A stretch of 6,080 bases of DNA from Planctomycetota bacterium. GTDB taxonomy: Bacteria; Planctomycetota; Phycisphaerae; Sedimentisphaerales; Anaerobacaceae. The stretch lies in the NCBI GenBank assembly GCA_023139715.1, contig JAGLNB010000035.1, positions 1 through 6,080 on the forward strand, in the 5' to 3' direction. Shown in pieces: positions 1 through 5,577 of the stretch. The notes beneath the pieces were generated by a model that was not told where the DNA came from, searched no databases, and worked only from the letters and a program-made list of their open reading frames with translations. Each line of letters opens with the position of its first letter. Within the stretch, counting starts at the first letter, position 1. The position numbers and the translations under genes are program-made.

Positions 1-1222
1 AGAGTTTGCCGGGCAGATTAGCGCCGCTTAATACACCTTTTCTTCTCGTTAATTCTCTTGCTTTTCTTGCGGCCTCTCTGGCGGCGGCGGCTTGTATGGC
101 TTTATTCAAAATTCTTTTTGCGTCCGCTGGATGCTCTTCGAGAAAATGGCCAAGATGTTCATTGACGGTTGTCTCAACAAAGCTGCCGACTTCAGGATTT
201 GTAAGGCGAACTTTTGTTTGCGCTTCAAAGTGCGGGTCAGCAAGTTTTACTGTAACCACCGCTGTTAAGCCCTCTCTTAAATCATCGCCTGTTGTTGCCT
301 GGTTTGATTTTAAGAGATTGTTATTTTTTGCGTAGTAATTCATCGTCCGCGTAAGGGCTGACCTAAAGCCGGACAAATGCGTTCCGCCGTCTATATTGCG
401 AATATTATTTGCAAAAACCAGCACGTTTTCAGTGTAAACATTGCTATATTGCAGAGCAACTTCGCAACTTAATTTTGCTTCTGTGTCTTCTTTGGAAAAA
501 TGTATCACCTCTTTATGCAGGACTTCTTTGCCCTCGTTAAGATGTTTTACAAACGCTTTTATTCCGTCGTCAAATTTGAATATTTCTTTTTTCTTTTCCC
601 TGTCATCTTTAAATGTTATTTGTATTCCGGCATTTAAGTAAGCCATCTCGCGAATTCTTTTTAAAAGCGTATCGTATTTGAATTCCGCTTCGCCAAATAT
701 TTCCGGATCCGGCTTAAATGAGATTTTTGTTCCGCGTTTAGCGGTTGAGCCGAGATTTTTTGCATGACCTTGTGCGATTCCCCTGGCGCAGCCAAAATGA
801 TAATGTTGGCCATCGCGATAAACATCTGCTTCAAGCCATTCGCTTAATGCATTTACTACGCTGACTCCAACTCCATGCAAGCCGCCGGCTACTTTATAAC
901 TATCGCTGTCAAATTTACCGCCGGCATGTAAGGTGGTTAAAACAACTTCCAACGCGCTGGTTTTAGTTTCCTTATGCTGCTCAACAGGAATCCCTCTGCC
1001 ATCGTCTTCAATTGAGCAACTTCCATCTGGATGAATCCGAACGGAAACATTTGTGCAGTGGCCAGCCATCGCTTCGTCGATAGAATTATCCATCACCTCA
1101 TAAACCAAATGGTGCAGGCCGCCGCTGCCACGGTCGCCAATATACATATCCGGTCGCTTCCGCACAGCTTCAAGGCCGACGAGTATTTTGATATTACTTG
1201 CATCGTATTTATTGTTTTTCAT
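1..1222 (-). CDS. gyrB: DNA gyrase subunit B, N-terminal 407 residues (partial, runs off left edge)
   Basis: This is the ATPase subunit of DNA gyrase, which with GyrA introduces negative supercoils into DNA using ATP. I translated the minus strand from the ATG at 1222-1220; the frame is open to the window edge. The GHKL ATPase signatures fall at nearly E. coli numbering: EVMDNSIDE at 42-50 (catalytic E42, Mg-binding N46), EDDGRGIP at 72-79, GGLHGVGVSVVNALS at 113-127 and the QTK loop at 335-337 (K337). R76 and R136, which contact coumarins in E. coli, are present. The TOPRIM domain begins at the end, with LPGKL at 403-407. GyrB rather than ParE is favoured by YKVAGGLHGVGV and by the dnaN context, but this is not proof. 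The start lies 56 bases after the upstream DUF721 stop; only a weak AGAAAG precedes it. I see no separate promoter in the gap, so co-transcription with dnaN is likely. Confidence 0.96.
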   Translation of the reverse strand, partial: MKNNKYDASNIKILVGLEAVRKRPDMYIGDRGSGGLHHLVYEVMDNSIDEAMAGHCTNVSVRIHPDGSCSIEDDGRGIPVEQHKETKTSALEVVLTTLHAGGKFDSDSYKVAGGLHGVGVSVVNALSEWLEADVYRDGQHYHFGCARGIAQGHAKNLGSTAKRGTKISFKPDPEIFGEAEFKYDTLLKRIREMAYLNAGIQITFKDDREKKKEIFKFDDGIKAFVKHLNEGKEVLHKEVIHFSKEDTEAKLSCEVALQYSNVYTENVLVFANNIRNIDGGTHLSGFRSALTRTMNYYAKNNNLLKSNQATTGDDLREGLTAVVTVKLADPHFEAQTKVRLTNPEVGSFVETTVNEHLGHFLEEHPADAKRILNKAIQAAAAREAARKARELTRRKGVLSGANLPGKL

Positions 1223-1278
1223 ACCAACTTTCTATTGCTGATTTTCAAAAAACTTCTTTTGTTATTCTTTTACGGTAT

Positions 1279-1626
1279 TTATTTCGCAACAAGTTTTATT
1301 TTAGTTATTTTCGCACTCGGACAATTGGTTTGTAATTGTTCGAGCAAGGCATGACTGCAAACCTGCATTTCGTGCCGATGTGACGGTGAATCAACGGCAA
1401 CTTTCAACACTCCTGCCTGAAAGTCTATTATTTGACAATGCTTCGCCATCTCCGCCGGCAGCAACTGATGCCACAACTCCATAACCTTGCCGAATCTGGC
1501 CTGCCTTGGCCCGACAAGCCGCTGCATAAATTCGTCCACTTTTCCGCCAAGCCGAACCGTCTTATCAATTCTTCTGGCCGCTCGCCACTTAATTGCATCG
1601 TTCAACTGCCTATCTTCAAGCGTCAT
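1279..1626 (-). CDS. DUF721/DciA-family protein (putative replicative helicase loader)
   Basis: This is a 115-residue protein with the DUF721 (DciA-like) pattern. It has a basic N-terminal half (R15, R18, R19, K22, R25, K29). A core follows from about residue 45, with VMELWHQLLP (W52), then GVLKVAVDSPSHRHEMQ at 72-88, then a helix with LLEQLQTN, and a final ITKIKLV strand. In known members DciA acts with the DnaB helicase and is thought to help load it at the origin; that role is family knowledge and was not seen here. The ATG at 1626-1624 lies 10 bases after the dnaN stop, preceded by a weak GAG/TTAGG. The position between dnaN and gyrB is typical of the family and implies expression with the replication genes. 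Sequence similarity in this family is low, so the family call is good but the mechanism is inferred. Confidence 0.85.
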   Translation of the reverse strand: MTLEDRQLNDAIKWRAARRIDKTVRLGGKVDEFMQRLVGPRQARFGKVMELWHQLLPAEMAKHCQIIDFQAGVLKVAVDSPSHRHEMQVCSHALLEQLQTNCPSAKITKIKLVAK

Positions 1627-1636
1627 AGCTAAATGC

Positions 1637-2743
1637 CTAACTCAGATTAATCGGCATTAAAACATAAAGAAAATTCGCTCCGCTTTTCAGTAGACCGGGC
1701 CTGTCCGACTGGCCAAGCTCAAGTTCAAACTCGTCCGTTTTGATAACTCGCAAGGCCTCTATTAAAAACTGCGGATTAAAACCCATTTCAATCGGCTCGC
1801 CTTTATACTCGATGGGCATATCAACTTTGGCATCGCCGGTTTCTGCTGCTCGGCCGGTAAATACCAGGAGATTTTTCTTGGCCGAAAGTTTTATTCCTCT
1901 CGACTCTTCGCTTGTCAGCAAAGCTGCCCTTCGTACTGCACTTAAAACCGCGCCAGTCGACAGCTTCATTTTTTTATCATAATCGGACGGGATTATATCC
2001 TCGTATTTTGGAAAATTGCCTTCGACCAAACTGGAACTAATAACAACATTTGCACAGCGAATCAAAACCTGGTTATCGAGCAATTTTATCGCAGCAACTT
2101 CTTTGCCTGATGTGGCAATTTTTTCAAGCAGTATCATGGCTTTTGCGGGCATAATTATTTTCGCTGTCGCCATTTGTCCCTCCGGCTGAGCTGCAAGAGA
2201 AATAACGCTTCTCGCCAGTCGCCGGCCATCGGTTGCAACAAGCGAAAGTTTCTTTCCTTTGATTTCCAGCAGCACGCCATTTAGTGCGTAGCGGGAACTC
2301 TCTTTTGCCGTCGCAAATAAACACTGCCCAATTCCTGCCTGCAGGTCTGTAAGCTGAATTTCCATATCAGTCGATTCGTCAAATACCGGCATTTGTGGAT
2401 ATTGTTCCGGCTGTTGGCTGAAAATTGTAAAATGGCTATCAGAACCGGTAATGTGGCAAGAGTCATCTTTGGCCTGCAGCGAAAGAACATCGTCGGCGCT
2501 CTCTCGCACGATTGCCATCAATCTATCTGCTGGAATCACAACTTCACCAGCTTCGCCAATTTTAGCCTGGCCAACTTCAATATCAGCCCCCACCTCTAAA
2601 TCCGTAGCACAAATCTGCACATCTTTCTTACCCGCAGTTATTCGCACGCATCTTAGTATCGGCTTGGGTGTTCTTGCGGGTATTACGGAAGTCAGTAAAT
2701 TTAAGGCACCCAAAAGCGCATCTCTATTAAAATCTATCTTCAT
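1637..2743 (-). CDS. dnaN: DNA polymerase III beta subunit (sliding clamp)
   Basis: This is the beta clamp: a homodimeric ring of three similar domains per chain that encircles DNA and tethers DNA polymerase III and other clamp-binding proteins. At 368 residues it has the usual length. Family signatures run in order: the N-terminal segment with IPARTPKPILRCVRI (21-35), QYPQMP (114-119), RYALNGVLLEI (151-161), LVATDGRRLA (168-177), EGNFPKYEDIIP (241-252), GFNPQFLIEAL (321-331) and the C-terminal YVLMPINLS (360-368), where the MP.(R/N)L ending is diagnostic. The ATG at 2743-2741 follows a perfect GGAGG seven bases upstream, so the start is secure. The gene leads a probable dnaN-DUF721-gyrB operon. 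No dnaA lies upstream; a 487-base noncoding stretch and a WYL regulator do. Confidence 0.98.
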   Translation of the reverse strand: MKIDFNRDALLGALNLLTSVIPARTPKPILRCVRITAGKKDVQICATDLEVGADIEVGQAKIGEAGEVVIPADRLMAIVRESADDVLSLQAKDDSCHITGSDSHFTIFSQQPEQYPQMPVFDESTDMEIQLTDLQAGIGQCLFATAKESSRYALNGVLLEIKGKKLSLVATDGRRLARSVISLAAQPEGQMATAKIIMPAKAMILLEKIATSGKEVAAIKLLDNQVLIRCANVVISSSLVEGNFPKYEDIIPSDYDKKMKLSTGAVLSAVRRAALLTSEESRGIKLSAKKNLLVFTGRAAETGDAKVDMPIEYKGEPIEMGFNPQFLIEALRVIKTDEFELELGQSDRPGLLKSGANFLYVLMPINLS

Positions 2744-2750
2744 TTAAAAA

Positions 2751-2755
2751 CCTCC
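2751..2755 (-). promoter_or_regulatory. Shine-Dalgarno site of dnaN
   Basis: The minus strand reads GGAGG seven bases before the dnaN ATG. It is the only full-consensus ribosome binding site that precedes a gene start in the window and it fixes the dnaN start. It also shows that the organism uses Shine-Dalgarno initiation for at least some genes. Confidence 0.85.
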
Positions 2756-2781
2756 AAAAACCATTCTTTACCGCCGTGTAT

Positions 2782-2808
2782 ATTATACTAAAACCCATCT
2801 TCCCACAA
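2782..2808 (-). promoter_or_regulatory. Likely sigma-70-type promoter of dnaN
   Basis: A perfect TATAAT -10 box lies at 2787-2782 on the minus strand. The best -35 candidate is TTGTGG at 2808-2803, with a short 15-base spacer, so the -35 is weak. Transcription would start near 2775, giving a leader of about 32 bases that contains the GGAGG site. The same promoter probably serves DUF721 and gyrB. Confidence 0.55.
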
Positions 2809-2838
2809 TCTTTATTTCGCAAAGAGCAATATCACAAA

Positions 2839-2872
2839 ACCACTAAAATACCTTCGCCCTGCCCTAAGTGGT
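2839..2872. repeat. Inverted repeat ACCACT / AGTGGT
   Basis: Six-base perfect arms at 2839-2844 and 2867-2872 enclose a 22-base loop, upstream of the dnaN promoter. On the minus strand the second arm is followed by TTTTG, so a weak terminator or a protein site is conceivable. The short stem makes chance a real possibility. Confidence 0.25.
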
Positions 2873-2882
2873 AGCAAGCTCC

Positions 2883-2930
2883 TTTTTTATTATAATATAA
2901 TAAAAGAATTTATTAGTATTAATCATATAC
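2883..2930. other. A+T-rich tract (possible DNA unwinding element)
   Basis: There are only four G or C bases in 48, about 92% A+T, with TATAAT-like strings on both strands. It lies between the dnaN promoter and the DnaA box at 3016. Such tracts serve as unwinding elements in replication origins; the role here is inferred from position and composition only. Confidence 0.4.
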
Positions 2931-2965
2931 ACTGTGAAATCGTTACATATCCCTTCCCCTTATCA

Positions 2966-3137
2966 CTAACGGCTTATTGGGCGGCAACTTACAACATTAA
3001 ACGAACATTTTCCCATGTGGATAAGCGGTTAGTTTTTTCGTGAGGTTTTTTGTGGTATTTACAACCACCTGGCCTCATCAGTATTATCGTGTTATTTATT
3101 ATCGGCTTCTAACCGTTTTACTAACAGCTTTTCCACC
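2966..3137. repeat. Four copies of a CTAACnGyTTwT motif around the DnaA box
   Basis: Plus-strand copies start at 2966 (CTAACGGCTTAT), 3109 (CTAACCGTTTTA) and 3121 (CTAACAGCTTTT). A minus-strand copy runs 3032 to 3021 (CTAACCGCTTAT) and continues straight into the DnaA box. The copies at 3109 and 3121 are head-to-tail with a 12-base period. The minus copy and the 3121 copy match at 14 of 17 positions, including the TCCAC core of the DnaA box. The pattern suggests a diverged binding-site array, possibly for DnaA, though the motif is short and the region is A+T-rich. Confidence 0.4.
3016..3024 (-). promoter_or_regulatory. Perfect DnaA box
   Basis: The minus strand reads TTATCCACA, the strict bacterial DnaA binding consensus. 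It lies 273 bases upstream of the dnaN start, outside any gene. A degenerate partner, TTTTCCACC, is at 3129-3137 on the plus strand. DnaA could bind here for origin function or for control of dnaN. Confidence 0.6.
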
Positions 3138-3230
3138 AGCTTCTTTAGCCGTAAATTGTTAATAAGAAGTTGAATATTTATTTTTTTTAGAGTCTTTTTT
3201 TATGAAAGGATTGCCGCTGTTCACGTATTA

Positions 3231-4286
3231 TTAAGAATTACTCGTGGCGGCCGAAGCCGCAGTTGTTTTGTGCGGCAATTCAACGATGGGTATTTCGCTC
3301 GTCTTTATTTTTTGCTCCAGTTGCTCGTTAAGTTTAATCATATTTCTGGCTTTTTCTATAATCTTTATCCTGAGTGCTTTTGGGGCTAACACTTGTACCT
3401 GGTCGCCGTAGCCGAGTATCCACCACGCGATTTCATTGAGCCCGTCAACTCGGAATTCGACTATTGCCGAGCCGTCCCGGTTTCGAGTTACCTCCTGCGT
3501 GCTGTGCCACTGTACTTCTGCGACATTATTTGCAACCTTTGGCATAAACCGCAGCCGCACGTTATAAATTTTTCCTTCAGGAATCATCGACCAGCATTTT
3601 CCGAGATAGTCGTAAATGTCAAAGTTTTCACCACTGATAAATCGTTTTTTCAGCACCTGAATTTCTTTAATTCGGTTGAGCTTAAATGTTCTAATGCTAT
3701 TGTGCATCTCAGAGAAGGCCACGAGATACCATGCTCTTTGATTATAGAGCAAGTGGTAAGGGTGTATTTGTGAGTCGATTGTTTTGCTTTCAAAAAACGA
3801 GTGATAAGTCAGCATCACTTTGCTTTTTTCAGCTATTACTTTCTGCAGCGTAGCGAAGGTTTGGTCGAGCAGTTTTGTAGGTGCTTGGGCAGTGGCTTTT
3901 GTGGATATATTTTTCAGGAGCAGGTTGCAGTATTTTTTCGTTTTTAGTGGCAGGTTGTTTTCGATTTTTAACGCAGCAAGCAGCGCTGAATTTCTAAACG
4001 GCAACTGCATTTGTCTGCTTGCCTTGTGTGTTAGCATAAGCAAACTAAGTGCCTCTTGCAGATTTAAATCGATTGGCGGCAGGAAAAATTCAGGGTCAAT
4101 ACTATAGCCGCCCTCTTTACTGTTATAGCGGTACGGCACACCGATTGCCTGTAGCTCTTTAAGGTCGCGAAAGACAGTTCTTCGGCTGGTTCCAAGCATT
4201 TTTGATAAATCGTCTACGGCGTAGTACTTACCTGCCTGCAGTGTTGTTAAAATTTGCACTACCCTGCTGATTCTGCTGGATTTCAT
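3231..4286 (-). CDS. YafY-type transcription regulator with HTH, WYL and WCX domains
   Basis: This is a 351-residue DNA-binding regulator. Residues 4-62 form a winged HTH of the HTH_11/DeoR-like type, with DDLSKMLGTSRRTVFRDLKEL at 25-45 as the HTH and EGGYSI at 58-63 as the wing. The WYL domain covers about 150-215, with AWYLVAF at 185-191 and RTFKLNRI at 199-206; WYL domains sense small ligands or nucleic acid. The WCX extension covers about 240-320 (VRLRF, then EIAWWILGYGDQVQVLAP). The tail (TTAASAATSNS) is low in complexity. The ATG at 4286-4284 has AGGA six bases upstream. The gene is divergent from the lipoprotein-cdaA genes, and palindromes sit on both promoters, so it may control itself and them. 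The ligand is unknown. WYL proteins often regulate DNA-damage or defence genes, but no such gene is visible here. Confidence 0.92.
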   Translation of the reverse strand: MKSSRISRVVQILTTLQAGKYYAVDDLSKMLGTSRRTVFRDLKELQAIGVPYRYNSKEGGYSIDPEFFLPPIDLNLQEALSLLMLTHKASRQMQLPFRNSALLAALKIENNLPLKTKKYCNLLLKNISTKATAQAPTKLLDQTFATLQKVIAEKSKVMLTYHSFFESKTIDSQIHPYHLLYNQRAWYLVAFSEMHNSIRTFKLNRIKEIQVLKKRFISGENFDIYDYLGKCWSMIPEGKIYNVRLRFMPKVANNVAEVQWHSTQEVTRNRDGSAIVEFRVDGLNEIAWWILGYGDQVQVLAPKALRIKIIEKARNMIKLNEQLEQKIKTSEIPIVELPHKTTAASAATSNS

Positions 4287-4352
4287 TGTTTGTCCTACAC
4301 AAGTTCTGTTTTGGCCGCTTTTTCGTCCCCAACTGTTTTGTTTAACACGGCT

Positions 4353-4365
4353 AATAATGATTATT
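4353..4365. promoter_or_regulatory. Perfect palindrome AATAAT-G-ATTATT over the WYL gene -10 region
   Basis: Six-base perfect arms flank a single G. The site covers the proposed -10 box and start point of the WYL regulator gene, where a bound repressor would block transcription. It may be an autoregulatory operator, but its pure A+T arms make a chance palindrome more likely than for the site at 4450. Confidence 0.3.
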
Positions 4366-4387
4366 CATGTATTACCGCAAAAGTCAA
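4360..4387 (-). promoter_or_regulatory. Likely promoter of the WYL regulator gene
   Basis: On the minus strand, TTGACT (4387-4382, five of six matches) and AATAAT (4365-4360, five of six) are separated by 16 bases. Transcription would start near 4353, giving a leader of about 67 bases before the ATG. The divergent plus-strand -35 box begins 60 bases away. Confidence 0.5.
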
Positions 4388-4446
4388 CCAAAATTGTGTT
4401 TGGCGGCAATTAAAGCTATATTCTCAACGGGCATCTGGTTTTTTTG

Positions 4447-4475
4447 TTGACAATTATAGGCCTAATTGTTAGCAT
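4447..4475 (+). promoter_or_regulatory. Strong promoter of the lipoprotein gene, with extended -10
   Basis: A perfect TTGACA -35 (4447-4452) is followed by a 17-base spacer and TAGCAT (4470-4475, four of six), which is preceded by the TGn of an extended -10. Transcription would start near 4482, two to four bases before the ATG at 4485, so the mRNA would be leaderless or nearly so. cdaA and the YbbR gene may be read from the same promoter. Confidence 0.6.
4450..4469. promoter_or_regulatory. Palindromic operator candidate inside the plus-strand promoter
   Basis: Perfect seven-base arms ACAATTA (4450-4456) and TAATTGT (4463-4469) are separated by six bases. The site overlaps the end of the -35 box and fills the whole spacer to the -10, so bound protein would exclude RNA polymerase. 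The divergent WYL regulator is the natural candidate to bind it. A weaker pair in the opposite half-site order, AATTG/CAATT, lies at 4392-4411. Confidence 0.45.
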
Positions 4476-4484
4476 GGCTGGACT

Positions 4485-4706
4485 ATGAGAGACTTTTACA
4501 CAGCTTTATTTGGCGTTGTTTTATGCGTCCTGGTGGTACTACCTTTTGGTTGCACTGTTGCTCAGCCGGGCGAAACCAAGGCGGAGGGTCGCAGAAGGCA
4601 CATTCGCAACAGTGATATCTGCCATGTTGAGATGATTCAGGATATAGACAAAGCTATGCTCTGGGACAAGCCAAGTAAGCTTTCAGACAAAAAAATCCCC
4701 GATTAG
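4485..4706 (+). CDS. Small putative lipoprotein of unknown function
   Basis: This 73-residue protein is not one I recognise. Residues 4-22 are hydrophobic and end in PFG-C23, resembling a lipoprotein signal peptide, although P at -3 and F at -2 are atypical for a lipobox and the n-region carries only R2 beside D3. The mature part would be about 51 residues: a basic stretch, GRRRHIRN (35-42), then DIDKAMLWDKPSKLSD (53-68). No Shine-Dalgarno site precedes the ATG, and the proposed promoter would start the mRNA two to four bases upstream. An ATG at 4474 is closed at once by TGA. It lies ahead of cdaA in the same orientation, so a link to the cell envelope or c-di-AMP is possible but unproven. 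Its small size leaves some doubt that it is real, but the signal-like start and good promoter support it. Confidence 0.65.
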   Translation: MRDFYTALFGVVLCVLVVLPFGCTVAQPGETKAEGRRRHIRNSDICHVEMIQDIDKAMLWDKPSKLSDKKIPD

Positions 4707-4740
4707 CAAATTTATTAATAATTGGCGTTAGTAATGGATT

Positions 4741-4776
4741 ACCCACAGCTTTTTTGCCGGGCTGTGATTTGTGGGT
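4741..4776 (+). promoter_or_regulatory. Two mutually exclusive stem-loops just before the likely cdaA start
   Basis: ACCCACA (4741-4747) pairs perfectly with TGTGGGT (4770-4776). CACAGC (4744-4749) pairs perfectly with GCTGTG (4761-4766). The two stems share CACA, so only one can form. The larger stem would cover GTGGG (4771-4775), the only G-rich stretch in ribosome-binding range (nine bases) of the ATG at 4785, while the smaller stem leaves it free. This could be a translational switch, or an inverted-repeat protein site. It is not a recognisable ydaO-type c-di-AMP riboswitch. Confidence 0.35.
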
Positions 4777-4784
4777 TGCGACAT

Positions 4785-5570
4785 ATGGATGTGTTCATCG
4801 ACTATTTCAGCCGCGTGGCAAGTTACAACTGGTGGGTGGTTGCTATTGAGTTGTTTTCGATTGCTCTTGTGGTTTACTGGGCAGTTGATTTTCTTGAGGG
4901 TACTCGTGGCGAGCGGCTTTTTCGCGGGGTCATATTCATTCTCATTTCCGGCGTACTAATCTTAAATCTAATTGTCGAGCGTTTTAGCTTTGAGCGGCTG
5001 GAATATCTTTACAATGGTTTTTTGATTGCCGTTTTGATTATTGCGGTAACTGCTTTTCAGCCGGAGGTTCGCCGAGCATTAATGCGGATAGGCCGCACAC
5101 GTTTTTTATCTGGTGCCAATCGAAAATTAACTCAGGCCGCCGAAGAATTAATTTCTGCTGTTTGCCAGTTTTCATTAACCAACACCGGAGCTATTATAGT
5201 TATTGAAAAGCGGGTAGCTCTTGGCGAATTTATTGAGACCGGCGTTCGGCTCGATGCCATTGTCAACTCAGAGCTTTTAAGAACAATTTTTTATAGTGGC
5301 ACGGCTCTTCATGATATGGCTGTTGTTGTTCGCGGCAGCAGAATTATTGCTGCTCGTGTCCAGTTGCCGCTCGCCGAAGCTGATAGCGTTGATGGTATTG
5401 AGCTTGGCTCCCGCCACCGCGCAGCAATTGGTTTAACCAGCGGCTGCGATGCGGTAGTTATTGTGGTTAGTGAGGAGACTGGAATCATTTCTGTTGCTGT
5501 TGGCGGACAACTGAATCGTAATGTAAACGCATCCGGACTGGAGAAATATCTCGTTGAAGCAATGGATTGA
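4785..5570 (+). CDS. cdaA: Diadenylate cyclase CdaA (membrane-bound, DAC domain), variant D-M-A catalytic motif
   Basis: CdaA joins two ATP into cyclic di-AMP, a messenger for osmotic, potassium and cell-wall control. From the ATG at 4785 it has 261 residues: three membrane helices (about 16-35, 48-65 and 78-91), then a DisA_N/DAC domain. Family motifs are IEKRVALGEFIETG (140-153), the SELLRTIF segment (162-169), LGSRHRAAIG (207-216) with RHR intact at 210-212, and VVSEETG (227-233). The catalytic DGA motif reads D177-M178-A179 (5313-5321), an unusual change of the glycine. Earlier in-frame starts exist at TTG 4722 and ATG 4734. They add a segment unlike the family, lack a ribosome site, and would place the 4741-4776 stems inside the gene, so 4785 is preferred but not certain. 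The gene ends seven bases before the YbbR gene, the common cdaA-cdaR arrangement. It is also called dacA. Confidence 0.92.
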   Translation: MDVFIDYFSRVASYNWWVVAIELFSIALVVYWAVDFLEGTRGERLFRGVIFILISGVLILNLIVERFSFERLEYLYNGFLIAVLIIAVTAFQPEVRRALMRIGRTRFLSGANRKLTQAAEELISAVCQFSLTNTGAIIVIEKRVALGEFIETGVRLDAIVNSELLRTIFYSGTALHDMAVVVRGSRIIAARVQLPLAEADSVDGIELGSRHRAAIGLTSGCDAVVIVVSEETGIISVAVGGQLNRNVNASGLEKYLVEAMD

Positions 5571-5577
5571 CAAAAAG

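Larger units (their letters stand above)
2744..3230. other. 487-base noncoding region upstream of dnaN, candidate oriC or DnaA-responsive region
   Basis: No gene is supported here: all ATG-started frames are under about 30 codons and lack ribosome binding sites. From the dnaN side it holds the dnaN promoter, a 6-bp inverted repeat, a 48-base A+T-rich tract, a set of CTAAC motifs, a perfect DnaA box, and T-rich sequence beside the WYL gene end. Origins in many bacteria lie next to dnaN, and an A+T-rich unwinding element beside DnaA boxes is the expected layout. Against this, only one box is perfect and dnaA is not adjacent. A DnaA-regulated dnaN control region is an equally good reading. No clear intrinsic terminator for the WYL gene was found. 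Confidence 0.4.

Noticed and set aside
6..335. Plus-strand open frames opposite gyrB, dnaN and the WYL gene, such as this one and 3393-3773
   Set aside because: They are antisense shadows of well-recognised genes and have no protein-family character.
2394..2402. DnaA-like site TGTGGATAT (one mismatch) in dnaN, and another at 3900-3908 in the WYL gene
   Set aside because: Both are inside coding sequence, imperfect and isolated; such matches are expected by chance.
2889..2894. Extra TATAAT on the minus strand as a second dnaN or small-RNA promoter
   Set aside because: It lies in a nearly pure A+T tract with no -35 match at 16-18 bases, so the match carries little weight.
3052..3068. Hairpin GTGGT/ACCAC next to a T-run
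   Set aside because: The T-run precedes the stem on the plus strand and becomes an A-run on the minus strand, so it is not a terminator in either useful direction.
2989..3078. Minus-strand frame of 29 codons in the dnaN upstream region
   Set aside because: It has no ribosome binding site or recognisable protein character and it runs through the DnaA box; chance is enough to explain it.
3140..3169. Inverted repeat CTTCTT/AAGAAG as a terminator for the WYL gene
   Set aside because: The stem is only six bases with few G-C pairs, and no T-run follows on the minus strand.
3202..3234. Plus-strand ATG frame of ten codons overlapping the end of the WYL gene
   Set aside because: It is far too short, has no ribosome site, and lies in T-rich sequence.
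4722..4784. N-terminal extension of CdaA from TTG 4722 or ATG 4734
   Set aside because: Possible but not preferred: the added residues do not resemble CdaA N-termini, no ribosome site precedes either start, and the DNA there forms inverted repeats.
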